From contig NZ_FNGP01000001.1 of assembly GCF_900103275.1 (NCBI RefSeq), positions 620,001 through 684,000 of the forward strand: DNA of 64,000 bases, in the 5' to 3' direction. The translations under genes and the position numbers were made by a program. Each line of letters starts with the position of its first letter. Within the stretch, counting starts at the first letter, position 1. The notes beneath the pieces were generated by a model. It was not told the DNA's origin and searched no databases. It saw nothing but the letters and a program-made list of their open reading frames with translations. Origin of the DNA: Tessaracoccus oleiagri (GTDB lineage Bacteria > Actinomycetota > Actinomycetes > Propionibacteriales > Propionibacteriaceae). Shown piece by piece: positions 45,713-55,371 of this stretch.

Positions 45713-45742
45713 ATATTAACTACATGCGGAAAAGCGTGTCAA
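45713..45742 (-). promoter_or_regulatory. Predicted murQ promoter
   Basis: Minus strand: consensus -35 TTGACA (45742-45737), 18-bp spacer, -10 TAATAT (45718-45713). The implied leader before murQ is about 45 bases. Confidence 0.55.
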
Positions 45743-45761
45743 CGAAGCCCAGTTTGAGCGA

Positions 45762-45777
45762 GACAAAAATTTTCTTC
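45762..45777. promoter_or_regulatory. Candidate RpiR/MurR operator
   Basis: GACAAAAATTTTCTTC: central AAAATTTT with outer GA..TC symmetry (6 of 8 paired positions). It lies between the two divergent promoters, upstream of both -35 elements, and is the most AT-rich palindrome of the region. Binding by the RpiR-type protein of the operon is inferred. Confidence 0.4.
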
Positions 45778-45804
45778 CGAATCGAGCTGAAATCGCGAAA
45801 AAAC

Positions 45805-45833
45805 TTGACGTCACGCTCCGGCCCTCCTAAGCT
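45805..45833 (+). promoter_or_regulatory. Predicted promoter of the murein-sugar operon
   Basis: -35 TTGACG (45805-45810), 17-bp spacer, -10 TAAGCT (45828-45833). The implied 5' leader is about 100 bases and ends in a GGAAGGAAC ribosome site. Confidence 0.6.
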
Positions 45834-45942
45834 CATGCCAAGTCCGTGACGGAGTGGTCATGCCTGCCACCGGCGGGATGTCTCGGCACGGAGGAGACGT
45901 CAGCGTTCCCAGGCAATACCTGAGGACTTGGAAGGAACAAGG

Positions 45943-47664
45943 ATGTTGACCAAGAGCAGTTGGAAGAGGGCGGCGTTCGCCGCGCTCGTGGCTGGTGTGA
46001 TGGGACTCTCGGCCTGTTCGGGCTCAGGGGGCGCCACCGGAAACGGAAGCGAGTCGCCCGCCGGCGGCGAGTCGTCCGCAGCGACGGAAGGGAAGACCGA
46101 AGGCCCCGTGCTGGCCGTCTTCGCGGGCTCGCAGACGCCCATCGTCGCAAACTTCAACCCGTACTCGCCGACGCTGCTTCCCGGCACGCTCGGCTCGATC
46201 TACGAACCCCTCTTCTTCTACAACAAGGCCGACGTCGGCGATCCCATCCCGCTGCTCGGCACCGAGTACGAGTGGTCGGAGGACGGCACTTCGCTGAAGA
46301 TCGGTATCCGCGAGGGCGCCAAGTGGAACGACGGCACCGACCTCACCGTCGACGACGTCATCTACTCCTTCACCAACGACGCGGTCTCCATGGACTACCT
46401 GGCCGAGGCCGTGAAGGCCGACGACACCACCGTCGAGTTGAAGTTCAAGGAGCCCTCGTTCACCAACGAGTACGCCATCCTCGGCTCCACCTACATCGTC
46501 CCGAAGCATGTCTTCGAGAAGGAAGCCGATCTGGTGACCTTCACCAACGCGGACGCCCCCGTCGGCACCGGCCCGTTCAAGCTCTCGAACGTCACCGACG
46601 CGTCCTACAACGTCGTGAAGAACGAGAACTACTGGGACCCGGAGCGCCCGAAGATCAACGAGGTCCAGTACCTCGGCATCGACGGCAACTCCTCGGCCGA
46701 GTCGCTCTTCAAGGCCGGACAGCTCGACTACTCGACGATGTTCGTCCCGGACCCGACGACCCTCACCGCCGACGGCCGCCTCGGCTACCTGCGGCTCAGC
46801 TCGCCGAACCCGCTCACCATCCTGACCTGCTCCAACGCGGAGCTCGGGTGCGAGGGCGCGCAGACCGACAAGGCCGTGCGCCAGGCGTTCAGCAAGGTGC
46901 TCAACCGCGACGAGATCAACGAGAAGGCCTACTACGGCCACGCGAGCCTCGCCGCGCCGACGTTCACCCTCCCCGAGCGTGACGACAAGTGGATCAAGGA
47001 CGGCCTTCCCAAGCTCGTCGACGGCGGCGCCGACGTCGAGGGTGCGAAGAAGATCCTCGAGGACGCCGGCTACACCCTCGGGTCTGACGGCATCTACGCC
47101 AAGGATGGCCAGCGGGCCTCCTTCACCGTGAACTCCGTCGAGGGCTGGTCCGATGCCAACGCCGCGGCCGAGCTGATGGTCTCCCAGGCCAAGGCTGCCG
47201 GCATCGAGGTCAAGGCCGAGACGGTCACCCTCGACCAGTACACGGAGGACCGCCAGGTCGGCGACTACGAGATGATCATCTCCGCGCTGTTCGGCACCCC
47301 GATCTCCGATCCGTACACGATCTACCGCAACTCGTTCACGACGGACTACACGACCCCGGTCGGTACCCCGCTCGAGGCGCGTCAGACCAACTTCGCCCGG
47401 TACTCGAACCCGGTCGTCGACGAGGCGGTCCAGACCGCAGCCCAGACGAACGACGAGGCCGTGAAGAAGGAGGCCTACGGCAAGATCATGGAGGCCATCG
47501 TCGAGGACGTTCCCTACATCCCGATGTTCCACGGTGGTTCGCAGACCTTCTACAACCAGGTCGACTTCGACGGTTGGCCGACCGAGGACGACAAGTACGC
47601 CTTCCCGGCTTCTTGGGATGCCCTCCAGGCCGCGTACGTGATGTCGCAGCTGACCTACAAGTAA
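45943..47664 (+). CDS. ABC transporter substrate-binding lipoprotein, family 5 (probable murein-sugar importer)
   Basis: 573 residues, exported. Signal peptide (about 1-24) ending in lipobox LSAC, then a Gly/Ser/Glu-rich linker to about residue 50 and a DppA-like fold: LGTEYEWSEDGTSLKIGIREGAKWNDGTDLTVDDVIYSF and GTGPFKLSNV. Family members bind peptides, but several bind sugars. Its operon encodes glycosidases acting on GlcNAc and MurNAc, so a GlcNAc-MurNAc disaccharide, MurNAc or muropeptide is the likely ligand. First gene of a ten-gene operon. Confidence 0.87.
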   Translation: MLTKSSWKRAAFAALVAGVMGLSACSGSGGATGNGSESPAGGESSAATEGKTEGPVLAVFAGSQTPIVANFNPYSPTLLPGTLGSIYEPLFFYNKADVGDPIPLLGTEYEWSEDGTSLKIGIREGAKWNDGTDLTVDDVIYSFTNDAVSMDYLAEAVKADDTTVELKFKEPSFTNEYAILGSTYIVPKHVFEKEADLVTFTNADAPVGTGPFKLSNVTDASYNVVKNENYWDPERPKINEVQYLGIDGNSSAESLFKAGQLDYSTMFVPDPTTLTADGRLGYLRLSSPNPLTILTCSNAELGCEGAQTDKAVRQAFSKVLNRDEINEKAYYGHASLAAPTFTLPERDDKWIKDGLPKLVDGGADVEGAKKILEDAGYTLGSDGIYAKDGQRASFTVNSVEGWSDANAAAELMVSQAKAAGIEVKAETVTLDQYTEDRQVGDYEMIISALFGTPISDPYTIYRNSFTTDYTTPVGTPLEARQTNFARYSNPVVDEAVQTAAQTNDEAVKKEAYGKIMEAIVEDVPYIPMFHGGSQTFYNQVDFDGWPTEDDKYAFPASWDALQAAYVMSQLTYK

Positions 47665-47671
47665 CCAGCAT

Positions 47672-47712
47672 CGTCGGTGTGGGGGTGGCCCTGACCGCTC
47701 CCCACACCGACG
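47672..47712 (+). terminator. Intercistronic hairpin after the binding-protein gene
   Basis: CGTCGGTGTGGGG (47672-47684) pairs perfectly with CCCCACACCGACG (47700-47712), followed by TTT. The position is the same as in the sialic-acid transporter (25986-26021); it should reduce read-through into the permease genes. Confidence 0.85.
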
Positions 47713-47784
47713 TTTGCCGTCCCCCACTCACACGTTTCGTCGCGCCGGGGCCGCACCCGTCAGGCCGGCGAAGAAGGGCCAGTC

Positions 47785-48780
47785 GTGAAGTATTACCTTC
47801 GCCGGATCATCTTCTACTTGATCACGCTATGGGCCGCGATCTCGTTGAACTTCATGTTGCCGCGCCTTATGCCCGGTGACGCGCGATCGATCTTCATCGA
47901 CAAGCTCATGCGCCGCGGCGGTGAGATCACCCCAGCCATGGAGAACTCGATCGACCTCGTCTTCGGCACCGAGGACTCCTCCCTCTGGGAGCAGTACATC
48001 CGCTACTGGGGCAACCTGCTGCGCGGCGACCTCGGCATCTCGATCACCAAGTTCCCGGCCCCGGTCACCGAGTTGATCGCCGCGGCGCTCCCGTGGACCC
48101 TGATCCTCGTCGGCACCGCCACCGTGATCTCGTTCATCCTCGGCGTCGCGCTCGGGGCCATCGCCGGATGGAAGCGCGGCACGGCCGCCGACGCGATCAT
48201 CCCGGGCATGACGCTGCTGCAGTCGGTGCCCTACTTCTGGCTCGCCCTCATCTTCGTCGCCTACTTCGCGGTCCAGTTCCGCCTCTTCCCGATCATCGGC
48301 GGCTACTCCCTGCGCGACTTCCCGGCCGGTCCGGAGTGGAGTTGGGCATTCGCCCAGAGCGCGATGTACCACGCGGTCCTCCCCGCCGTCACGATCATCA
48401 TCGCCTCCGTCGGCGGCTGGGTGCTCGGCATGCGCAACATGATGGTCTCGACGCTGTCCGAGGACTACGTCGTCACGGCCGAGGCGAAGGGCCTCACCCG
48501 GGGCCGCATCTTCACCTGGTACGCGGCCCGCAACGCGGCGCTCCCGTCGATGGCGGCGTTCGGCATCACGCTCGGCTTCGTCGTCGCCGGCTCCATCGTC
48601 ATGGAGCAGGTGTTCACCTACCCCGGCATCGGCAAGCTCATGATCAACGCGGTGCAGGACAAGGACTACGCGCTCATGCAGGGCGTGTTCCTCGTCATCA
48701 CCGTGACCGTGCTCGCCGCCAACTTCATCATGGACCTCATCTACGGCCTCATCGATCCGAGGGCTCGCAACAATGTCTGA
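47785..48780 (+). CDS. ABC transporter permease, DppB type
   Basis: 331 residues, six predicted helices, N-terminal YYLRRIIFYLITLWAAISLNFMLPRLMPGD. The EAA loop is near EDYVVTAEAKGLTRGRIFTWYAARNAALP (about 230-258). GTG start; the end overlaps the next start by eight bases. Confidence 0.9.
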   Translation: MKYYLRRIIFYLITLWAAISLNFMLPRLMPGDARSIFIDKLMRRGGEITPAMENSIDLVFGTEDSSLWEQYIRYWGNLLRGDLGISITKFPAPVTELIAAALPWTLILVGTATVISFILGVALGAIAGWKRGTAADAIIPGMTLLQSVPYFWLALIFVAYFAVQFRLFPIIGGYSLRDFPAGPEWSWAFAQSAMYHAVLPAVTIIIASVGGWVLGMRNMMVSTLSEDYVVTAEAKGLTRGRIFTWYAARNAALPSMAAFGITLGFVVAGSIVMEQVFTYPGIGKLMINAVQDKDYALMQGVFLVITVTVLAANFIMDLIYGLIDPRARNNV

Positions 48781-49816
48781 CAAGCAAGCAACCATCGACC
48801 TCGAACTGGCCCCCGCCACCGCGCCCGGCCAGGTCACCATCACGGACCAGACGGTCGACGAGACCGCGGTCCGCCGCTCGAAGCGGCGTCAATTCCTCGG
48901 CATCGACCTCCCTCGCATGGACGTGAAGCTCGGGCTGGGCATCTTCCTCACGCTTTCAATCGTGCTGTTCGCCGTCTTCGGCCGCTACTTCACGCAGGAC
49001 CCGCGCAACTACGACAACCCGACGTTCTCCCCACCGAGCGCGGAGCACCTGCTCGGCACCAACAACCTCGGTGCCGACGTCCTGGCGCAGATGGCCGAGG
49101 GCGCCCGGGGTTCGCTCATGGTGGGCGTCACCGCCGGCTTCATCGCCGTCGTGCTGTCGCTCCTCTTCGGCATCGTTGCGGGCTACTTGGGCGGCTTCGT
49201 CGACGAGATCCTCTCCCTCATCACCAACATCATGCTGGTGATCCCCGGCCTGCCGCTGGTCATCGTCATCGCCTCCTACATGGAGACGCGTTCGATGTGG
49301 ATCATCGCGCTGGTGCTCGGGTTCACCTCGTGGGCGGGATCCGCCGTCGTCCTCCGGCTCCAGGCGAAGTCGTTGCGGACGAGGGACTACGTCGCGGCCG
49401 CGAAGGTGGCCGGCGAGCGGACGCACCGGATCATCCTCGTCGAGATCCTCCCCAACCTGCTGCCCCTGCTGGCGGCGATGTTCCTGTCCGCCGTGGTGCT
49501 CGCGATCCTCTCCGAGGCGGGCCTGTCGTTCCTCGGCCTCGGCCCCTCGGGCGCGATCACGTGGGGCACGATGCTCAACCAGGCGTCGCAGCACAACGCG
49601 TTCCACGTCGGCGCGTGGTGGTGGTTCCTGCCGCCCGGCGCGCTCATCGCGCTGCTCGGCTGTGGCCTGTCCCTGATCAACTTCTCCATCGACGAGACGA
49701 TCAACCCGAAGCTGCGCAGCGCGCCCGAGGCAGTCCGCGCCGTCCGCAAGGCGGAGAAGATCGCCCGTCGCAACCAGCGCGCCAAGGCCGCCCAGCGAAA
49801 GGTGGTCAAGCGATGA
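48773..49816 (+). CDS. ABC transporter permease, DppC type
   Basis: 347 residues. A long cytoplasmic N-terminus (about 1-55), six helices, and the EAA loop RDYVAAAKVAGERTHRIILVEILPNLLP (about 203-230). The C-terminal tail is strongly basic (RKAEKIARRNQRAKAAQRK). Here the permease is separate from its ATPase, unlike the fused version in the sialic-acid locus. It overlaps both neighbours by a few bases. Confidence 0.9.
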   Translation: MSDKQATIDLELAPATAPGQVTITDQTVDETAVRRSKRRQFLGIDLPRMDVKLGLGIFLTLSIVLFAVFGRYFTQDPRNYDNPTFSPPSAEHLLGTNNLGADVLAQMAEGARGSLMVGVTAGFIAVVLSLLFGIVAGYLGGFVDEILSLITNIMLVIPGLPLVIVIASYMETRSMWIIALVLGFTSWAGSAVVLRLQAKSLRTRDYVAAAKVAGERTHRIILVEILPNLLPLLAAMFLSAVVLAILSEAGLSFLGLGPSGAITWGTMLNQASQHNAFHVGAWWWFLPPGALIALLGCGLSLINFSIDETINPKLRSAPEAVRAVRKAEKIARRNQRAKAAQRKVVKR

Positions 49817-50701
49817 CCGGCCCCGCACCGCTCAGCACCCCGGATCTCGCGGAGTACATGGCCGCGCGCGAGCCGGTCCTCACGGCTGAGCACATGACGA
49901 TCGACTACCAGGCGGAGCGTCCCGTGCGCGCCGTGGACGACGTCTCGCTCGTCCTCAACCGGGGTGAGATCCTCGGCCTCGCGGGGGAGTCCGGCTGCGG
50001 CAAGACGACGCTCGCCTACGGCATCAACCGGCTGCTGAAGCCCCCGGCCATCCTCCGGTCGGGCGCCGTCACGCTGCACGACAGGAACGGGACGGACATC
50101 GACGTCGTCGACCTCGTGGACGACGAACTCCGCCAGTTCCGCTGGGACAAGGTCTCCATGGTGTTCCAGGGCGCCATGAACGCGCTGAACCCGGTGCTGT
50201 CCGTGAAGGCGCAGCTCGCCGACGTCTTCACCACCCACCGGCCGTCGATGTCCAAGCAGGAACGGCAGGCCGCCTCCGAGGAGCTGCTGTCGCTCGTCGG
50301 CGTCGACCCCGCGCGGCTCACCGCCTACCCGCACGAGCTCTCGGGCGGCATGCGGCAGCGCGTGATGATCGCCATGGCGCTGGCGCTGAAGCCCCAGGTG
50401 ATGATCATGGACGAGCCCACGACGGCGCTCGACGTGGTGGTCCAGCGCGGGATCCTGCGGGAGATCATGCGCCTGCGGGAGCAGTTCAACTTCGCGGTCA
50501 TCTTCATCACCCACGACCTGCCGATGCTGCTGGAGATCTCCGACCGCATCGCGGTCATGAAGGCGGGCAGGATCGTCGAGATCAACACGGCCGAGAACAT
50601 CTACGAGCGGCCGCAGCACGACTACACGAAGCAGCTGCTGAGCTCGTTCCCGTCGCTGCTCGGCGATCGCGGAGGATTCGTGCGCGGCAAGGAGGAAGCA
50701 C

Positions 50702-50718
<17 letters not shown>
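49813..50718 (+). CDS. ABC transporter ATP-binding protein, DppD type
   Basis: 301 residues. Walker [10 protein letters not shown] (about 57-65), Q-loop [12 protein letters not shown], signature [15 protein letters not shown], Walker [13 protein letters not shown] and ITHDLPML. The C-terminal segment [14 protein letters not shown] is typical of oligopeptide-type motors. ATG overlaps the preceding stop; 17-base overlap with the next gene. Confidence 0.92.
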
Positions 50719-51526
<808 letters not shown>

Positions 51527-51542
51527 CGCCGGAGAGAGCACC

Positions 51543-53084
51543 GTGACCATCACCCTCATTCCGAGTCCCTCGGCCCTCGAGGCGCGCGACGGCAGCGTCC
51601 GGTTCCCGTCGTCGCTCGGCATCACCGGCGCCGACGTCGGCATCCGGGCGCTGCGGCCGCTGCTGCGCACCCTCGAGGACTGCGGCGCGATCCAGCAGTG
51701 GGGCCGTGTCGACGACGGATTCGTGCGCGTCGAGACCAACGATCTCGACGACGAGGCCTATTCCCTGCGCATCGACGACGACGGGATCACGTTGCGCGGT
51801 TCGGAGCGCGGCGTGCGGCACGGGGTGCAGACGCTGCTGGCGCTCCTGCCGCCGGCCTGCCTCATGCCGGGCTCTGGAGCCCCGGCGGTCCTGCCCAAGG
51901 TGGCCATCGACGACGCCCCCCGGCTCGCCTGGCGCGGGCTGCTCGTCGACGTCGCCCGCCACTACATGCCGGTGAGCTGGCTCCGGACGGTCGTCGAGAT
52001 GCTGGCGTTCCACAAGCTCAACGTGCTCCACCTGCACCTCACCGACGACCAGGGCTGGCGCATGCCCGTCGACGCGTTCCCGAAGCTGACCACCGTGGGC
52101 GCCCGGCGCCGGGAGACGCTCTCCGGGCCCGCCCCGGGCACCACCTTCGACGGTCGTGCCCATGGCGGCGCCTACACCAAGGAGGAGTTGCGCTCGCTCG
52201 TCGCGTTCGCGCGGGAGCGCGGCGTCACGGTGGTCCCCGAGATCGACCTGCCGGGCCACATGGTGGCCGCCATCGCCGCCTACCCCGAGTGGGGCAACGC
52301 CACCGAGCCGCTCGAGGTGCTGACCACCTGGGGCATCTCGTCGGACATCATCAACGTGCGCCCCGAGACCATCGACGCGCTCCGCACGATCCTCGACGAG
52401 GTCATGGAAGTCTTCGACTCGCCCTTCATCCACATCGGCGGCGACGAGGTCCCCACCCGCGACTGGGAGTCCTCGGCCGAGGTGGCCGAGCTCATGCGGA
52501 GCGAGGGCCTGAGCGAGGTCCAGCACGTGCAGGGCTGGCTCATGACGCAGCTGGTGGAGCACCTCCAGGCGGGCGGACGCACCCCGATCGTGTGGGACGA
52601 GGCCATGGACGCCGGCGTCGGCACCGACGTGGTGGTGCAGGGATGGCGCAGCCCGGACGCGGTCGAGGAGGCCATCGCCGCCGGTCACCCGACCATCGCG
52701 TCGCCGCAGCAGCACTGGTACCTCAACTACTCGACCACGCTCGGCGCGGACGAGCCGCTCGGCTACGGCGTCGGCAAGGGCATCGCGACGTCGCTCGAGG
52801 ACGCGTTCGCCTACCGGGTGCCCGACGGCGCGACCGGCGCCGAGGCCGCACTCTGGGCGGAGTACGTGAAGACCCCCGAGAAGGCGTCGTTCCAACTCCT
52901 GCCCCGGCTGGCCGCAGTCGCGGAGCGGGCATGGGCGGGCGACAGGCTCACCTTCGACGAGTTCCTGCCCGCGGTGCGCGCACAGGTGGAGCGCTACGAG
53001 CACCGCGGCTGGGCCCACCGGCCGCTCGACGGCCCCGGCCCGCGCTGGTCCCGCACGCTCCAGAAGGATGGCGAAGATGACTGA
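51543..53084 (+). CDS. Beta-N-acetylhexosaminidase, GH20, without signal peptide
   Basis: 513 residues. N-terminal GH20b-like domain (about 1-125), then the catalytic barrel with WRGLLVDVARHY, HLHLTDDQGWR and the catalytic Asp301-Glu302 pair in HIGGDEVPTRDW, later GWR and QQHWYLNY. The mechanism is substrate-assisted hydrolysis of terminal GlcNAc or GalNAc. There is no export signal, so it acts in the cytoplasm on imported oligosaccharides, fitting the preceding importer. GTG start with GGAGAG upstream; the stop overlaps the next gene. Confidence 0.93.
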   Translation: MTITLIPSPSALEARDGSVRFPSSLGITGADVGIRALRPLLRTLEDCGAIQQWGRVDDGFVRVETNDLDDEAYSLRIDDDGITLRGSERGVRHGVQTLLALLPPACLMPGSGAPAVLPKVAIDDAPRLAWRGLLVDVARHYMPVSWLRTVVEMLAFHKLNVLHLHLTDDQGWRMPVDAFPKLTTVGARRRETLSGPAPGTTFDGRAHGGAYTKEELRSLVAFARERGVTVVPEIDLPGHMVAAIAAYPEWGNATEPLEVLTTWGISSDIINVRPETIDALRTILDEVMEVFDSPFIHIGGDEVPTRDWESSAEVAELMRSEGLSEVQHVQGWLMTQLVEHLQAGGRTPIVWDEAMDAGVGTDVVVQGWRSPDAVEEAIAAGHPTIASPQQHWYLNYSTTLGADEPLGYGVGKGIATSLEDAFAYRVPDGATGAEAALWAEYVKTPEKASFQLLPRLAAVAERAWAGDRLTFDEFLPAVRAQVERYEHRGWAHRPLDGPGPRWSRTLQKDGEDD

Positions 53085-55371
53085 CTCCGTGCGCCGCGAC
53101 ATCGTCGACGGCTGGACGCTCGAGCAGGTCGTCGGCCAGCTCTTCTGCGTGTCGGTCGGGCACCACACCGACGGCTCGTACGGCTTCACCGACACCGTCG
53201 ACGAGGTGGGCCGCCTCGTCCGCGACCTGCACCTCGGCGGCGTCTGCTACTTCCCGGCAGGGCCCGACGGCGCGCAACCGGCGGTGATCGAGGCGCAGCT
53301 CTCGGCGCTTCAGGCCTTCGCCGACGTGCCGCTGCTCATGACCATCGACCAGGAGGGCGGGCTGGTCACGCGCATGCGCGAGCCCGCCACCCGCTGGCCG
53401 TCCGCGATGGCCCAGGCCGCCGCCTTCGGTGGTCCCGAGGCGCGGTGGTCGAAGGTGACCGACATGGCCCGCGCTTCCGGCCGCGAACTGCGGGCCGTCG
53501 GCGTCTCCCAGACGTACGCGCCCGTCGCGGACACCAACGTCGAGCCGGGCAACCCCGCCATCGGCATCCGCTCCGCGAGCAGCGACGTCCACGAGGTGGG
53601 CAGGTTCGTCGAGGCGAGCGTCCAGGGCTTCGCGGAGGCGGGCGTCGGGTCCTGCCTGAAGCACTTCCCGGGGCACGGCGACACCGCCGTCGACTCCCAC
53701 TTCGGCCTCCCCACACTCGACCTCACGGTCGAGGAGTGGTACGAGCGTGAGCGGGTCCCGTTCGCCGCGGGGATCGCGGCCGGCGTGGATGCGGTGATGA
53801 TCGGCCACCTGCGCGCCCCGGGCTTGGACCCGTCGGGCGCTCCCGCGACGTTCTCCCACGCGATCGTGACCGGCCTGCTCCGCGAGGGGTTCGGCTTCGA
53901 CGGCGTCATCGTCACCGACGCCATGGACATGGCGGGGGCGCAGCTGGGAGAGGATGACCGCGGCCGATCGGGCTCCGCCGCCGCTTGCGTCGCGGCACTG
54001 GCCGCCGGCGTCGACCAGGTCCTGATGCCCCGGGACGTGCGCGAGGCCGTCGCCGCCGTCACCGCGGCCGCGCGCGACGGCGAGCTCGACGAGCAGCAGC
54101 TGCGGGCGTCGGCGGGGCGCATCGTCGCGATGAAGGACAAGCTGGGACTGTTCGACGCGCCGACGGGGATGCCTGCGGACGTCGAGCGTCACCGGCGGCT
54201 GGCGCAGATGGCGATCTCGCGGGCGCTCACCTGGCGGGATCCGGCGACGTCGATCCGGATCGACGACGACCGGCCGCTCGTCGTGCTGCACGATCCCGAG
54301 CCCCCGAGCGCCGGCCGCGGCATCGAGGACGTCCCGACGGTGCTCGCCGACACCCTGCGTGGCCGGGGCTGGGCCGTCGAGCAACTCCCGCTCGGTGCGG
54401 ACCTCCCCGAGGGCGCCGACGTCATCCTGGTCACCCGGGACGCCTGGCGCTTCGACGCCGTCGCCGACCAGGTGCGGGAAGTCGCCGGGCGGGTTCGCGT
54501 CGCGCTCGCGGCGCGGTCACCGTACGACTCCGCGCTCGTGCCCGAACACGTCCCGATGCTGCTCAGCTACGGGGACCTGCCCGGGGTGGGCGAGGCCGTG
54601 GCCGACGCGCTGATCGCCGGGGTCGCGATGGGTGCGCTGCCGGTCGACCTCCCGTCGCCGACCGATCCGTCCACGCTGCGCTGGCGTCGCAGCGGATCGG
54701 CCGGGGCGTCGCCGGTCCCCGCGGTCACCATCCGGCCCTACCGCGACGAGGACCGCGCGGCGATCGGGCGCATCTGCGTCCGCACCGGCGACTCCGGCGG
54801 CGACGCCACGGGCAAGTTCTTCAGCGACGACCTCCTGCCGTGGATCTACGCCTATCCCTACGTGGACTACGAGCCGGAGTCGTGCCGGGTCGTCGACGTC
54901 GGCGGTGAGGTGGTGGGCTACATCATCGGGGTGGCCGACGTCCGCGACTTCGCCCGGTGGTGGGAGGAGCACTGGCGCGACGCGTTCGCCGCCCGGTTCC
55001 CCTACGACCCGGCTTGGACCGACCAGGAGCGCGCGCTGGTGCGCAAGGGCCTGGAACCGTCGCTGATGGTGTCGGAATGGGTGGACGAGATCCCCGCAGA
55101 CCTCCACATCGACCTCCTCCCCGTCGTCCAGGGCATGGGCCTCGGCCGGGCCCTGATCGACGAGTTCCGCGCCGTGATGCGCGGGCGTGGCGTGCTGCGC
55201 GTCGGCCTCGGCGTCGGGGGACGCAACACCAGGGCGATCGCGTTCTACAAGAGCCTCGGCTTCGAGGTCGTTCGCGAGTTCCGCAACGCCGAGGGCGAGT
55301 TCGGCGGTTACGCGATGTCCATCGACACGAGTGAAGGAGACGTGGATGCCATCGGTGCAACTGGGCATTGA
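53077..55371 (+). CDS. nagZ: Fusion of GH3 beta-N-acetylglucosaminidase (NagZ) and GNAT N-acetyltransferase (GlmA-like)
   Basis: 764 residues, cytoplasmic. Residues about 1-350 are a NagZ-type GH3 barrel: TIDQEGG, KHFPGHGDT (from about Lys195), the Asp206-Ser-His208 dyad for acid/base catalysis and nucleophile Asp281 in VTDAMDM. A middle region (about 355-535) resembles the alpha/beta second domain of two-domain NagZ proteins. From about 550 (VTIRPYRDEDRAAIGRIC) to the end is a GNAT domain with the acetyl-CoA loop QGMGLGRAL (about 684-692) and ARAIAFYKSLGF-like tail (TRAIAFYKSLGF). The domain recalls the acetyltransferase-like region of human O-GlcNAcase and clostridial GlmA, which acetylates terminal glucosamine. 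Re-acetylation would make deacetylated murein fragments cleavable by NagZ (inference). Start 53077 chosen by ribosome-site spacing. Confidence 0.88.
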   Translation: MTDSVRRDIVDGWTLEQVVGQLFCVSVGHHTDGSYGFTDTVDEVGRLVRDLHLGGVCYFPAGPDGAQPAVIEAQLSALQAFADVPLLMTIDQEGGLVTRMREPATRWPSAMAQAAAFGGPEARWSKVTDMARASGRELRAVGVSQTYAPVADTNVEPGNPAIGIRSASSDVHEVGRFVEASVQGFAEAGVGSCLKHFPGHGDTAVDSHFGLPTLDLTVEEWYERERVPFAAGIAAGVDAVMIGHLRAPGLDPSGAPATFSHAIVTGLLREGFGFDGVIVTDAMDMAGAQLGEDDRGRSGSAAACVAALAAGVDQVLMPRDVREAVAAVTAAARDGELDEQQLRASAGRIVAMKDKLGLFDAPTGMPADVERHRRLAQMAISRALTWRDPATSIRIDDDRPLVVLHDPEPPSAGRGIEDVPTVLADTLRGRGWAVEQLPLGADLPEGADVILVTRDAWRFDAVADQVREVAGRVRVALAARSPYDSALVPEHVPMLLSYGDLPGVGEAVADALIAGVAMGALPVDLPSPTDPSTLRWRRSGSAGASPVPAVTIRPYRDEDRAAIGRICVRTGDSGGDATGKFFSDDLLPWIYAYPYVDYEPESCRVVDVGGEVVGYIIGVADVRDFARWWEEHWRDAFAARFPYDPAWTDQERALVRKGLEPSLMVSEWVDEIPADLHIDLLPVVQGMGLGRALIDEFRAVMRGRGVLRVGLGVGGRNTRAIAFYKSLGFEVVREFRNAEGEFGGYAMSIDTSEGDVDAIGATGH

